A stretch of 64,000 nt of DNA from positions 1,904,680 through 1,968,679 of the forward strand of contig JANPWX010000163.1 of the NCBI GenBank assembly GCA_024734555.1, read 5' to 3'. A program made the translations under genes and the position numbers. This stretch comes from Trochalopteron elliotii (taxonomy: Eukaryota > Chordata > Aves > Passeriformes > Leiothrichidae). The notes below the pieces were generated by a model that saw nothing but the letters and a program-made list of their open reading frames with translations, made no database searches and was not told the DNA's origin. This document shows positions 1 to 10,700 of the stretch, one piece after another (within the stretch, counting starts at the first letter, position 1; every line of letters begins with the position of its first letter).

Positions 1-3000
1 ACCCCAAATCATTTGCACACGATATAGATGATTTGTGGATTCAGGCAGATAATTAGCTATGTCTAAATTCCAAATTCATTAAACTGTGTAATTACAAATG
101 ACAGATAAGATATAATAGCCTACAGAAATAGAGTTCTAATGATCTAAAATATGTTTTCAAAGACAATAAAGAAAAATTATGGTCCTTTTATTGCCAGCAT
201 ATGGACATTCACGTAGCTTTATCACATGAAACTGTTAATTTTGCATTTGCCCTGAATTCTGAGCATTGCTCATGCAGTATTTATTTAGTATTTGTACTAT
301 TCCAGCAGAAATTAATGTATTTTCTATGTACTGCCTAGTGTTGATAAACTGAAATTTTAAGTGGCCTGAATAAAACATCAGAAGCAACTGTGAACTCATA
401 AACACAAGGTCTAAGGATTAGGAAGAAAATATTCAGTTGAAAATGGTAAAAGAATCCCAAATGTCCAAAATCATGAAAAATTACAGGTCAATACTGAATA
501 TTAATTGCATTTTCTGTATTTTGCTCCAGAGATTTGACAGGACATACAACTTGGATTGAAATACCTAGAAATATTTATTAGAACAATCAAAAATCATTAA
601 CTCGCTACATTTTAATGTGAAATAAGGAGTTCTTCTCCTTCTCCTGTTATTTACAAACAGAGAACCTCTGAGGCACGAGAGAGGCATTCATACAGGAATG
701 CAAGGAATCTTCCTAGCAAAGGAAGAAATCAAAAATTAAAACAGGGGAAGAGAGTTTGATTAGTTGAACAGTAAAAAAAGAAAGCTGGTGTCCACTTTGA
801 GCCTTTTTGTCCATTCTCCAAGGAAAGAGAACATTAGAAAATCTGGATGCAAATAGAAGCATGGTTTTGATACAAGTGCAGATGGGGTCCCATAACTCTG
901 TGAATAAATTGTTCAGTTGCATTGCCGTGAAAGGATCTGGGGGAACGGCTTGGCTATTTCCTGTATCTTCAGACTAGAAAGAGCTTCATCTCTGAGCAGG
1001 ATGTGGGCAGGATGTTCCTCAGTCACTACATAACGTTCCATGTGCTTTTATTAACAGCTGTTTATAAAAGTTCCTGATGCGTGCTAAAAAAGAAAGTGCT
1101 GCTTGCTATTTTGTACAATTTTTCCTGTTTCTCTTATGAGTAATATTTCGGGAGAAGATACAGTAAGAATAATAGGAATGATGCACATTTTAGATAGTTC
1201 TAGGCATTTTACCTTCTCAAACACCAAAATCCAGTCCTCCTGGTGGAAATGCAGATGGATTCAGTCAGCAAGTTCCACATGGAGGAAGCTGCTGGCTGGT
1301 ACAGAAGTGAGCTAATCCAGACTTCAGTGCATATTCCATCATAACAGAGTATTTCAACATTGGTTTACCCTAAACACATTTTCTAATGACCTGCCAGTAC
1401 ACATATTTGCACAATTTTAAAAAATGTTGATCCTTTTCAGGAGACATGCCACTACACATTCCTGGGAGAGAAGGGCAGATCAGCAGCCTGTGACCACTCA
1501 AGGATAAAATCCAAGCCCTGTGCAGGTCATTAAAGATTTCATCATTGGCCTCAGCTATGTCAAGATGACATGAAACCTGCTCAAAGACAAACAGACCTGA
1601 GACAAAAGGAAGAAGCTGTAAAACACAAAACAAATCAGTCTGATTAATTCACAAACTGAGTTCTTTTGGAACCTTTTTGTAAAATATTCTTACCATTCTT
1701 ATTAAACTTACTTATTCTAGAAAAATAGCCCTAAATAACTAAACATAACTAAATAATTGTACTATAGTCTCTGAGACCTAGACATTTTAATTAGCTACTT
1801 TTAATTTTCCTCTTTTTTCATTAAATTCTCTGCATTTCCTATTGTTTCATGAAGCATTTTTTGACACTTCATGAATTTTTTAAATTTTTTTTCCTTTTGC
1901 CTCGTGAAACTGAAAGCTAAATCCAATGAACTGTATTAACTCAGGCAACACATTATCAGCATATTTCTGAGTGAATTAAAGCAGGACTTTCAAAAACAGT
2001 CAAGGGAAAAAATGTTTGGGTCTTTTTTTGCTGAGACTTCAACTTCTAAATCATGTGACTTTTCTGACTTGAGAAGAAAGAAACCAGGCACTCTGTGTTC
2101 TTACACAGCAGTAGGTTTCCTGATAGTGTGACTTCCTCACTGTGAAATGCAAAACAAAGAGAGTTGAGACAACACAAAGGCTGTTGTCTTTCACAGAGAC
2201 AGTATTCCCCATTTCTGATCCCAGTCTAATCATTCCTAGGGAATGAAAAAAATCTGTATTCATTAAAGGTATGTTGTTAGGCTGAATCTGTTCTTTGGTA
2301 GTTTATTCAGATTGTCTCCCTACTAAACACCCTGTCCTGAGGGATTTCCAGACTCACAACCCATGAAATAAATTTTAACTTTTCTACTACTAGCCAACTA
2401 GCAACTGGAGGTTGCTTAGTGATATGGAAATGCTTCTGATCTTTGGGCATCTCTATTCTTGCTCCAGTAGAGGGTAAACTGAGCCAGTTAGGGTGTTTGC
2501 ATAAATCCTAAATTATTCTCCCAGGCCTTCAGGCACTTTCCACTGTGTGCTAATGCCAGCCACCCGAACACACACTTTATACACACTTCTTTATACAATA
2601 CTCTTGCAGCATCATGTTCCATGCTGGTCCCTCTGTCTAAGTGAAGGCCAACTTTGTAGTTTGTTGGATACATTTAAAAATGGGGAGTGTGTTGTAAGAA
2701 TCAGCAGCACAACTTAGTGTCTTCCCATAACCCAAACCACTCTTAAAACAAATCAGATTAAGTTAAATGTAATATTAAGAGCTCCTTTACAATATCTAAG
2801 AATTATAGTGGCACAGCTAGTAGAAGAGGGTGAAAAGAAAACCACACACATGGCAAAGATTGCACTTCTCTGGGTGGCCCAGCTGGTAGGTCCATGGACC
2901 ACACAGTCATCTAGATGATGATCCAGCTCATTCCTCAGCACACAGCAGTATCTCTAGGTAATATCCAGAGGAAGCACAAGGCTGAGAATAATTCCTCCAT

Positions 3001-3170
3001 CCTTTCATACTCCAAACTCATGTCGTTGAGTCTACCCAGATGGAATTTTCCTCATCACACCCACCTCTCTCCTCAGTGACATCCATACCTCCATCAGGAT
3101 GGTGTCAGACCCTCCCTTACGGCAAACTACTGGCAGATCCCCCTACTTTAAACCCACTCCTTCGTGCTTC
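1..3170. other. AT-rich intergenic region upstream of SAT1
   Basis: No exon, repeat family or RNA gene could be recognised on either strand. Open frames here are short (at most 87 codons), overlap one another and lack splice-site context. Composition is AT-rich until about 3.1 kb, where GC starts to rise toward the SAT1 CpG island. Distal regulatory elements of SAT1 could lie here, but nothing in the sequence identifies one. Confidence 0.5.
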
Positions 3171-3733
3171 TCCCAGCACAACCCCTTCCCCTCCAGTCAG
3201 GCGGGTCACGGTGCGTGTGCCAGCCTGGGAAACGTCCCAACCTCAAGGTTAAACTTCAGTGGTTTGAACCGTTCTCCGTAAGGACGCTCCTGCCTGGGGG
3301 CGTACCTTCGTGCTAGACACGCTCCCCTGCTCCCCGGGTTGCATACGGATCACTGATCCGCGTTTCCCGCAAACACTGAGGGATTTTTTCTCTTCCCACA
3401 GCGCGGCACGAAGTGCCCCCAACAACCCCCGGGCTCTGCGGCCAGGGCGGCGCCACGGCCCCTAACACGGCGCCCGCGCAAGGAGAGTCCCGACGGCAAC
3501 GTCGGGCTCGGTTTTCGGGGTACCACGGCAGCCGGTGCCGGGGGTCCCTGAGGGCGGTACCGGGGGTCCCTGAGGGCCGGTCCCGCCGCCCAGGGAGAGC
3601 CGCTGGGGTCCCGCCCTGCAGCGCCGCCCAGCCCCACCAGGGGGCGCCGCACGCGGAAGGGGGAGGGCGAGTCACGAGACGGCCACAGCTGTTGCTGGCA
3701 GGCCCGGGCAGGATTCCGGGGAGGGGCGCGGCC

Positions 3734-3835
3734 ATTGGCTGAGGACGAGCACTGCGGGCGCTCCCATTGGTCGATGGGCGGGGAAGGCGGGGCGAGGACG
3801 TCTTTAAATAAGGCGGCCGGGGCCGGCGGCGGCAC
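3734..3835 (+). promoter_or_regulatory. SAT1: SAT1 core promoter: two inverted CCAAT boxes, GC boxes and a TATA-like box
   Basis: ATTGG, the inverted CCAAT box, occurs at 3734-3738 and 3766-3770. GC boxes (GGGCGGGG type) lie around 3776-3794. A TATA-like TTTAAATA is at 3803-3810, predicting a transcription start near 3830-3840. This leaves a 5' UTR of roughly 190 nt before the coding start at 4028. The order and spacing (CCAAT, GC, TATA) are those of a strong inducible promoter, which fits the stress- and polyamine-inducible SAT1 gene. I did not find a match to the mammalian polyamine-response element. The start site is inferred from the TATA spacing. Confidence 0.75.
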
Positions 3836-3898
3836 TCTCCGAGCCGGGGAAGCAGCGGTAGCGAAGCCGGACCGCCAGCAGCCGAACGCCGCCGGGAC

Positions 3899-3913
3899 AT
3901 GCTCGCAGCCTGA
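3899..3913 (+). other. Minimal upstream ORF in the SAT1 5' UTR
   Basis: ATG CTC GCA GCC TGA lies within the predicted SAT1 leader. It encodes only four residues before the stop. The context has G at -3 (GGACATG has weak to moderate strength). It ends well before the next upstream ATG at 3948, so reinitiation would be possible. Confidence 0.5.
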
Positions 3914-3947
3914 CTGACCGCAGGTGGCCGCCGCGCCCGGGACACGA

Positions 3948-4088
3948 ATGAAGAAGCAGCTGCTCCTCCTGTTCACACACCGGGGACTCGTCAGCCGAGG
4001 GGGCCGCAGGGGGAAGCGTCGCCGAAAATGGCCTCGTTCAGCATCCGCGCCGCGCGTCCCGAGGACTGTCCCGACCTGCTGCGACTGA
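3948..4088 (+). other. Upstream ORF overlapping the SAT1 start codon
   Basis: A 46-codon frame starts at 3948 in the predicted SAT1 leader and ends at TGA 4086-4088. It overlaps the SAT1 start (4028) in a different frame by about 60 nt. Its start context is weak (C at -3, A at +4), whereas the SAT1 ATG has A at -3 and G at +4. Leaky scanning would therefore deliver most ribosomes to SAT1, while initiation at the upstream ATG would bypass it. The predicted peptide starts MKKQLLLLF and is otherwise basic, and it is not recognised. Whether it is translated is unknown. Confidence 0.45.
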
Positions 4089-4093
4089 TCAAG
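4028..4093 (+). CDS. SAT1: SAT1 coding exon 1 (residues 1-22)
   Basis: Encodes [20 protein letters not shown] then IK, the first strand and helix of the GNAT fold. It ends in phase 0 at AAG followed by a GTGCGG donor. The ATG at 4028 is preceded by AAA and followed by G, a favourable context. Confidence 0.95.
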
Positions 4094-6239
4094 GTGCGGG
4101 CGGGGTGCGGGACGGCCCCGGCGGGCGGGGGGCCAGCGCTGCCCGCTGCCGGAGCAAAACAAGCTGTTGCTCAAGGGCGGGGGGCGGGGAGAGGCTGCTC
4201 ACAACTTCCTTCTCTTCCAGGAACTGGCGAAGTACGAGGATATGGAGGACCAAGTGGTGCTAACTGAGAAAGGTATGGAGGCTGCAAAGAGCTCACCCGG
4301 TTGGCGGCCGAGTGACAGCGCCTGTGACTCAGGTGCATGTGTATTCTGCTTTTCTAGAGCTGCTTGAGGATGGTTTTGGCGAGCACCCTTTTTACCACTG
4401 TCTGGTTGCAGAAGTGCCGAAAGACCAGTGGTCGTCTGAAGGTGAGACTTCCTGATACTTATTTTTGGATGCTAAGTACGCAGAAGCATCATTTGCTTAA
4501 TGTTAACGATTGTAGATGAGGTTCCACCAGTGGACTGGGGTAGGAGGACTAGGTTAATTGGTAAAATTCAGTAATGTGTAGTGATAGTCTGCTGAGGTGG
4601 TTGCTAATCCTGGAAGCATGGGAGATCAGCTATAACATAATGCGCTTGACTCCAATTATTAAATGGCTTTTCTTGTTTGACCCTGACTTACTTTTTTGTA
4701 ATGCTGTTGAATCACATTTTTTTCTTTAATTTGTCCCCAATCTTCAGGTTACAGTCTCTAGCTTCGCCATGTACATGGCCCTTCTGTGTACATGGATGGG
4801 CGGGGAGGTAACTAAAAGATCCGTTACACAATAAAGTAGATGATCATAATATGAGGTAAGGTCTACAGGGACAAGTGCTATTCCCAAACCTTTACCAAAG
4901 ACAGTAGATGACAGAAACCTGTTTGCACGCTTCTCTTACAGTATGTGCAGAGTGTTATGGCAGATGTAGTTAAAATACTCAGGGTTTTTGTATGAGTGGG
5001 CTGTTGTTGGAAGAGTTGGTTTCTCCTCTCCCTTGAGCTGCAAAGTTATAATTGAAGCTGCAGCTTTACTTGTCTTGACTTCCTGGTGCTGAAGATAAAG
5101 AAAATAGCGTGATGCTCAGTGGAAGCAGAAGTGGAAGTGCTTGAAATGCTACTGTAAAGATGGCCTGTAAATAGGCCTTCTGGCACAGTAGTAACTGAGG
5201 AATATACATGAAAAGATCAGTGTTTTCCAGGGTTTGACAGACTATTCTTAAGGAAGCAGAGCTGGGGCAGTCATCTAGATTGTGAGCTGCTGTGTGAAGT
5301 TACTTGACTTCCAGACTGGAAATGAATCAGTAGGGTGTGCATTATTTTGTAGAAAAAGGCCATGTTAGCACTTACTATGACAGTGCTTTTGAGGATTTCA
5401 GAGTATGGATAGGGAAATCTTTTTTTTTGTTTTGTTAGGCTGATAAAAACTTGTCAGAACTTGTGTTTTCAATTGTGTGCTTATTTGCAAACTTAATTTT
5501 TAATTGTAACCTAGTACCAAGTGTTTGCATGTCCCAGAGAATCTGTATGTTTAAACATGCATGTAAAACTTAATATTTTTACCTTTTAAATTCCCACTGG
5601 CTGAAAGGCTACACCTTTTGTTTCAGAAACATGCATCGTGGGGTTTGCCATGTATTACTTCACTTATGATCCATGGATTGGAAAACTGCTGTACCTTGAA
5701 GATTTTTACGTGATGGCTGAGTACAGAGGTAAGTGTTGCAGAATTAGATAAGTTGCTACCCATAGGGCTTTTCTGTAGATTTAAAACTTAAATTTCTTGG
5801 TTTTTTGGTTTTTTAGGACTTGGTATTGGGTCAGAGATTCTGAAGAACTTGAGTCAGGTATGTCTAAGTGCTGTCTAAACAAGAATTAAGGGAGGTGGCA
5901 GGACTCTAGACAGCTTAAAACATTGCCTAGAGCCTGGTAAACTGAGACACGCTGCAGTGGCTGTGGAATGAACTCCATGACTTGTGGTGATACACAGTTG
6001 CTGAGTAATCTGGGGGCTTGTCCCTGGGGCTGTCCCCAGGCTGTGACCGTGTGGCCTTGGCTTTGCAGGTGGCTGTGAAGTGCCGCTGCAGCAGCATGCA
6101 CTTCCTGGTGGCAGAGTGGAACGAGCCCTCCATCAGGTTCTACAAGAGAAGGGGCGCCTCGGATCTGTCCACCGAGGAGGGCTGGAGGCTCTTCAAGATT
6201 GACAAAAAGTATCTCTTGAAGATGGCAGCAGAAGAGTGA
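4028..6239 (+). CDS. SAT1: Spermidine/spermine N1-acetyltransferase 1 (six coding exons, complete)
   Basis: SAT1 transfers acetyl from acetyl-CoA to the N1 amine of spermidine or spermine, the rate-limiting step of cytosolic polyamine catabolism and export. Coding exons are 4028-4093, 4221-4272, 4358-4441, 5627-5728, 5817-5857 and 6069-6239. All introns are GT-AG and the joined frame is 516 nt, giving 171 aa, the usual length of vertebrate SAT1. GNAT-fold features are visible: the acetyl-CoA loop R101-G-L-G-I-G106, acidic residues E92-D93 in LYLEDF, catalytic Y140 in [10 protein letters not shown], and a C-terminal MAAEE tail that in the family serves rapid degradation. The ATG at 4028 has a strong initiation context and matches the family N-terminus ([14 protein letters not shown]). 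It converges on APOO, its neighbour in other vertebrates. The paralogue SAT2 is less likely given the sequence and the neighbour. Confidence 0.97.
4221..4272 (+). CDS. SAT1: SAT1 coding exon 2 (residues 23-39)
   Basis: The acceptor TTCTCTTCCAG precedes GAACTGGCG. The exon encodes [17 protein letters not shown] and ends one base into a codon before GTATGG. Intron 1 is only 127 bp and very GC-rich. Confidence 0.95.
4358..4441 (+). CDS. SAT1: SAT1 coding exon 3 (residues 40-67)
   Basis: The acceptor TTTTCTAG is at 4350-4357. The exon encodes the conserved [20 protein letters not shown] segment and ends at TCGTCTGAAG before GTGAGA. An AP-1-like TGACTCA sits in the 85-bp upstream intron at 4325-4331. 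Confidence 0.95.
5627..5728 (+). CDS. SAT1: SAT1 coding exon 4 (residues 68-101)
   Basis: The acceptor TTTGTTTCAG precedes AAACATGCATC. The exon encodes [20 protein letters not shown] and then [13 protein letters not shown], including E92-D93 and R101 of the acetyl-CoA loop. Its donor is GTAAGT. It follows the longest intron of the gene (1,185 bp). Confidence 0.95.
5817..5857 (+). CDS. SAT1: SAT1 coding exon 5 (residues 102-115)
   Basis: A T-rich tract and TTTTAG precede GACTTGG. The exon encodes [14 protein letters not shown], the pyrophosphate-binding loop and start of the following helix. It ends in phase 0 at CAG before GTATGT. The preceding intron is 88 bp. Confidence 0.95.
6069..6239 (+). 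CDS. SAT1: SAT1 coding exon 6 (residues 116-171 and stop)
   Basis: The acceptor GGCTTTGCAG precedes GTGGCTGTG. The exon encodes the [17 protein letters not shown] region with Y140 and ends LLKMAAEE followed by TGA at 6237-6239. It is GC-richer than the surrounding introns. Confidence 0.96.
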   Translation: MAVKCRCSSMHFLVAEWNEPSIRFYKRRGASDLSTEEGWRLFKIDKKYLLKMAAEE

Positions 6240-6580
6240 GAGATTATTCCAGCAAATAAATTTTCTGCAAATATATGTGCTCTCTGAATAAACTCCTTCT
6301 TGCTTTCTGTGTACGTACAGTTTGTAGTGGAATAAAGTAGTGTGGATGCTAATAAAGACACTGCAGGTGTGGTCATAGAGTGATGGTACTGTGATCTGGA
6401 GCTGAGGCATCTGTGAATTTCAGTATATGCTTGTGTGCATCCTTTACCAGTGTGGGCTTGTAATCCTTGTATATGGAAACTTCATTCTTGTAAGTGTCAT
6501 TCAAATGTGTACAATGTACACACTGGTAGAGTTTGTTTTAATTATTGCTTTTTATAAAAATAAAGTAGTGTTTTCACTTC
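6240..6580 (+). terminator. SAT1: SAT1 3' UTR with several polyadenylation signals
   Basis: AATAAA hexamers occur at 6255-6260, 6287-6292, 6331-6336 and 6351-6356, with a further one at 6559-6564. The first would give a 3' UTR of only about 40 nt and the last one of about 340 nt. The clustering suggests alternative polyadenylation. Which sites are used cannot be read from the sequence. Confidence 0.7.
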
Positions 6581-6599
6581 ATGGCAGTAGTTCTGACTT

Positions 6600-7700
6600 T
6601 AATTCTCACATAAGCTTTTCCATCAAATAACATGCAGATTAATAAAAGACTGGATTGATTTCAACCTTCTCACAAATGAAATGATTTACCATGCTCTCAG
6701 GGGGATAGAAATGCACTTGTAAGGTTCTGAGCACCTGAGTGATTGAAAGGGTTGGAGATCAACCCCTGCTTTGTCCTTGTGACCTATATTTTTAGGTACA
6801 GTTGCAATCCCTAAATTAGGATGGTGATCCCTGCACAGCTGTTCCAGAAAGCCCAGAGCTTGGGACTTCCACTTTCCACCTCAGCTGGAAAGGAATAGCC
6901 TTGACGGGAAAGATCCATCCTGGTCTGGTTCCAAAGGCTAAGTAACAAAAGTGGTTCTGACTAGTCACATGAAATGAAAGTATATTTACAGACCACACAA
7001 AAAGCCCCATTATGTGTTTCTTAAACCATGAAACTCAAATCCTTCAGGTGCCATGTGTTTCTGATCATGATTTCAGATCAGGTTCAGCACTTCTGCTGAG
7101 TCGCAGTGGCTGTGCTGAGCTGTAAGTGCTGTGTTAAGCAGTAGGAAACCAGCCCTCTGTGTTTAGGCCTTTGCACAGTAGCAGGTGAAAACAATGCTGC
7201 TCATCAATTTTTTAGTTGTCTTTGAAACAAATTAACAAATTTGCAGTACTGTATTTACCCTTCTTGAAAGTGGAGGCATGCAAACTTTGTCCTGCTCTCC
7301 TCTTGCTCTCTGGTAACCCTGCAATAAAAGGCTTTTTTTGGCCAGCACTGCTTTCGCTTCAAAGGATGGGAAGAGACTTAGCTGCCCTGTAACATAAACT
7401 GGTTTAAAACCTGTTAGTCACTGCATAAATCATGTGTCACATGGAAGATGTTTCCTCATCCTAGGGAATAGTGGGCAGTAACTGCTTCAGCCATGGGAAA
7501 TGCTGAACTAGTTGTAAGAATAAGATATCACTGCCCAGGGCCGACAGAGAGTTGTGCATCAAACTGTTTTTATTTTCTGTTTTGTTTTTAGCTGATGTGT
7601 AGTCAGCAGTGAGCCAGCTCTGCCCAGGTGTGAGGTTTGGCTGTCAACTGTTGCTTCAAGAGTGAGAATACTAATAAAATGTATTGGAAGAGAGCAGAAG
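6600..7700. other. Intergenic region downstream of SAT1
   Basis: No exon or recognisable repeat was seen between the last SAT1 polyadenylation hexamer and the first CR1 copy. Open frames are short and unsupported. Confidence 0.5.
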
Positions 7701-7714
7701 GTACCTCTTCCTTG

Positions 7715-8352
7715 GGGGTGTTGCTGGGCAAGAAGTTCAACATTGTCTTGGCAATGTGCACTCACAGCCCAGAAAATCAACCATGTCCTGGGCTGCATCC
7801 AAAGCCCTGTGGGGCAGCAGGTCAAGGGAGGAGGCTCTGCTCTCTGCTCCAGTCTGGTGAAACCCACCTGGAGTGCTGCATCCAACCCTGGGGTCCCCAA
7901 CATCAGAAGGATGTGGACCTGCTGGAGTGAGTCCAGAGGAGGCCATGAAGATGATCAGAGGGCTGGAGCACCTCTCCCATGAACACAGACTGAAAGAGCT
8001 GGAGCTCCTCAGCCTGGAGAAGAGAAGGCTCCAGGGAGACCCAGCAGCCTACCTAAAAGGCCTACAGAAAGCTGGAGAGGGACTTTTCACAGGGGCAAGA
8101 GGGTTTTAAGCTGTAGGAGGACAGGTTTAGACTACCTAGTAGGAAGAAATTTTTACTGTGTGGGTGGTGAGGCACTGGAAGGGGTTGCCCAGAGTTGTGG
8201 ATGTCTCATCTCTGGAAGCATTCAAGGCTAAGCTGAAGGAGGCTTTGAGCAACCTTGTCTAGTGGGTGACATCCCTGACCATGGAGGAGGTTGGAAGGAG
8301 ACAGCCTGTGAGGACCCTTCCAACCCAAACCCTTCTGTGGTTCTGTGATATG
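7715..8352 (+). mobile_element. CR1 LINE, 3' portion
   Basis: This is a CR1 retrotransposon 3' end in + orientation. It begins in the C-terminal part of the ORF2 remnant (LGVLLGKKFN, then a stretch matching the CR1 'CALTAQK...VLGC' region). It passes through the CR1 block around 7930-8060 (GGCTGGAGCACCTCTCCCAT, AGCCTGGAGAAGAGAAGGCT) and ends with TTCTGTGGTTCTGTGAT, the CR1 tail repeat. It is strongly 5' truncated, as is usual for bird CR1, and its frames are interrupted. Open frames reported across it are remnants, not host genes. Confidence 0.9.
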
Positions 8353-9770
8353 GTTCCAGGGCTTATCTGGACTAACTGCAGCTGGACTGAGAATGGAATC
8401 TGTCACAAAAATTGCCTCGATTGAGCAGGTCAGGTTCTGCATAAGAAACATCCATTTCCAGGACTGCTCCTGTCTGTGCAGCACCTCAGCTGCTGTGGCA
8501 GCATTCATACCACACACAGCAGCCTGAGGCTCAATCTCTCTCCTACCCAAGGGGAGTGGAAATCTGTGTTTCTCGATTGGCCAAAGATTAAATGCCAGGC
8601 TACAAACCCTCCTACCCTTGCTGAGCCTGTACTCTTCTGGAATTCAGTAAACCAAAGGAAGTGAGAACAAACATACCCAAGAAACCAGCCCAAGAGTTGA
8701 TGATGGAGGCAGAATGGGAAAGAGGAGATGGTCTCTAGCAGTTCTCACTGAGCATCAGGGTGTTGTATCTTTTCCTTGGGGAAGGTGTAGTAACTTCACT
8801 GGTTACTCTGTGAGCTACATTAACCTCCTCATCTCATCTCCTGCATCTCATACCTACTGCATCTCAGTCCTAGTGCAATCTGTTTTGAAGTTATTTTAAG
8901 CTTGTGCTTCTGGCTCCATTTATCAGACCAGAAGGTGATTGCTAGTAGAGTGATTTAAGAGTGTTTTTATTTTGAAATTAACAGTTCATTAGATATCTAG
9001 GGCAGGCCTGCTTAAATCTCAGGCCCCAGACTTCTGGAGCACAATAAAGCTATCAAAGCTGCATGACTGAATGGAACAAGCTAACTAATTAGGCATTATA
9101 ATTAGAAAAGTAAGCAGCTTAGTCAAATTTTCAATCAATTTAGAATTGTTTATCATATCTTGTTCGTCTTCTGCCAATGTGACTTACCACTGCATTTTCT
9201 AAATAAATTCTGATGGAATAGATTCTCAGAGAGTCACAAAAAACAAGTGAGGCAGTGCTAAATGAGGAGATCTTTTCTAGCCAATGGGGATAATTTTAAA
9301 CATTCACACGTGAAAGGAAATACAAGGACCAAGTGTTCAGATACGACTTTTGCTGAGATCCTACTAAGAGGGCAGGGTTTTTAAAACCAGCAGAAGTATT
9401 CTCACATTTTTGGTAAGAGAATCTCCAACGGTGACATGGTAATGCCATGGGTCAAGAAAAGACCAATATTTAATTCCCTCAATAACTTATTCTCAAGCTA
9501 CGGGAGGACCAAAGTGACTCTGGAACTACAACAGATGTACAGAGATTCCAGAGATGTACAGCACAGTGTTTTCTGTGGCTTTAGGTGCTGGAGAAACCTC
9601 AGCTGGTGTTACTTTCCTCGGTTCCAGCACCACAAGGACACTGCCGAGCTGAGTGCCAGCCTGTGATGGGGGCTGAGCAATACCAGCGGGCTTCGAGCTG
9701 GTCACTGGTGTCCCACCAGTGATGGTGTCCCACCATCACAGCAGAGGCACAGGGCTGCCGTGTGTCCTGC
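8353..9770. other. Intergenic region between CR1 and the orphan CpG island
   Basis: The region is AT-rich. No gene, repeat or RNA was recognised. At about 9537-9562 a short near-duplicate occurs in tandem (GATGTACAGAGATTCCAGA followed by GATGTACAG). Confidence 0.45.
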
Positions 9771-9779
9771 AGCTCAGCC

Positions 9780-10700
9780 AGCGCTGCGCTGCTCCCCTGC
9801 TGCAGCGAGCCTGCCTCCGGGGAAGAGATAGGGAGCGAGTGTCATCAGCGGTGATAACATCTCCAGGGAGCCGAGCTGCAAAGCTCCTCCTCGCTCTGCC
9901 TCTCAAACTCATGCCCCGGGAAGTTCTCCTCCCGCTGAGCCAGCCAGCGGGACATTTCGCAATGGCAGAGTTTCCACATTCCCATCGGGCGGGGACAGAA
10001 GGGTGGCCTCGGACAGACTTGGGCCGGAGGATGCGTCAGGACCGTCCCGGCTGCGAGCAGAGGGAGCGCCGGGCTCGCCGCCCCCTCTCCGCTCGGCCTT
10101 TTCCTGTTCACGGGCTCCTGCACAATGATCCGAGCCGTAGCCATAGCGACGGCATGGAAAGAGGCTTTTTTTCTCTACATAAGTTAAAACAAAATATATG
10201 TGAGAGAAACAACCCTTCCCCCTCCCCTCTTCTTGTAAAGAGCCCTCGCTGTCGTTGTAATTCAAAGCCAATGCAAACTTTTCCTCCGGAAAAGCATATG
10301 GGGGCCTTACTGCATTCCTGCACGGTGTTTTGTCTTGGGAGAATCGTCCTGGAGCCTGGCCCGCGGGGAGCGGAGGTGTCAGCTCAGGGCAAACACCAGC
10401 TCCGTACGGGGCTCGGGAAACTCGGCCTAATTCCCCGCCAGGCAGCGCTGCCTCGGGCTGGAGGCCAGCCCAGGGGTGTGTGTCGTGCTTCCCTTTCTTT
10501 GAGTTGACCAGAAGCTTTATTTCCTTCGGCTTGTCCAAACTTCCTACTCACAGCGCTCGCTGCCCTGGGCTCTCTCTCCCTCCGCATCCCTCGGGGAGCA
10601 GCAGCTGAGCTCCGCAGCGCTCACACGGGCTGACGAGGGACCAAACCTGCGGCTTTCAATAGTTCACCTCACGCAACGGACTCGGCTGTGCCCGGGTGTT
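9780..10700. promoter_or_regulatory. Orphan CpG island, candidate promoter or enhancer
   Basis: This 0.9-kb block is rich in G+C and in CpG dinucleotides, unlike the AT-rich flanks. It has the character of a CpG-island promoter but no recognisable gene starts at it. It includes a CRE-like TGCGTCA at about 10032-10038. Long frames in several phases (up to 262 codons on + from 9719 and 209 codons on -) overlap each other and have no domain I recognise; GC-rich DNA has few stops by chance. Candidates are an unannotated non-coding RNA promoter, an alternative upstream promoter for a distant gene, or a CpG-rich enhancer. Confidence 0.5.

Larger units (their letters stand above)
3400..4220. promoter_or_regulatory. 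SAT1: CpG island covering the SAT1 promoter and first exon
   Basis: GC content and CpG density rise sharply from about 3.4 kb and fall again inside SAT1 intron 1-2. The island contains the core promoter, the 5' UTR and the first coding exon. A 22-bp unit is duplicated in tandem at about 3538-3581. Long open frames on the opposite strand (up to 274 codons) result from the GC-rich composition and are not genes. The boundaries are estimated by eye. Confidence 0.8.

Noticed and set aside
3313..4174. Long minus-strand frames (210 and 274 codons) over the SAT1 promoter
   Set aside because: They lie antisense to the SAT1 promoter and first exon in a CpG island, are rich in Pro, Arg and Ala as expected from GC-rich DNA, and show no domain.
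7559..8109. Open frames of 78-114 codons between 7.5 and 8.1 kb
   Set aside because: They lie on or antisense to a CR1 LINE copy.
9719..10538. Frames of 262 (+) and 209 (-) codons in the orphan CpG island
   Set aside because: Several overlapping frames on both strands are open at once, which indicates GC-driven stop depletion. No domain or conserved motif was recognised. The island itself is kept as a finding.
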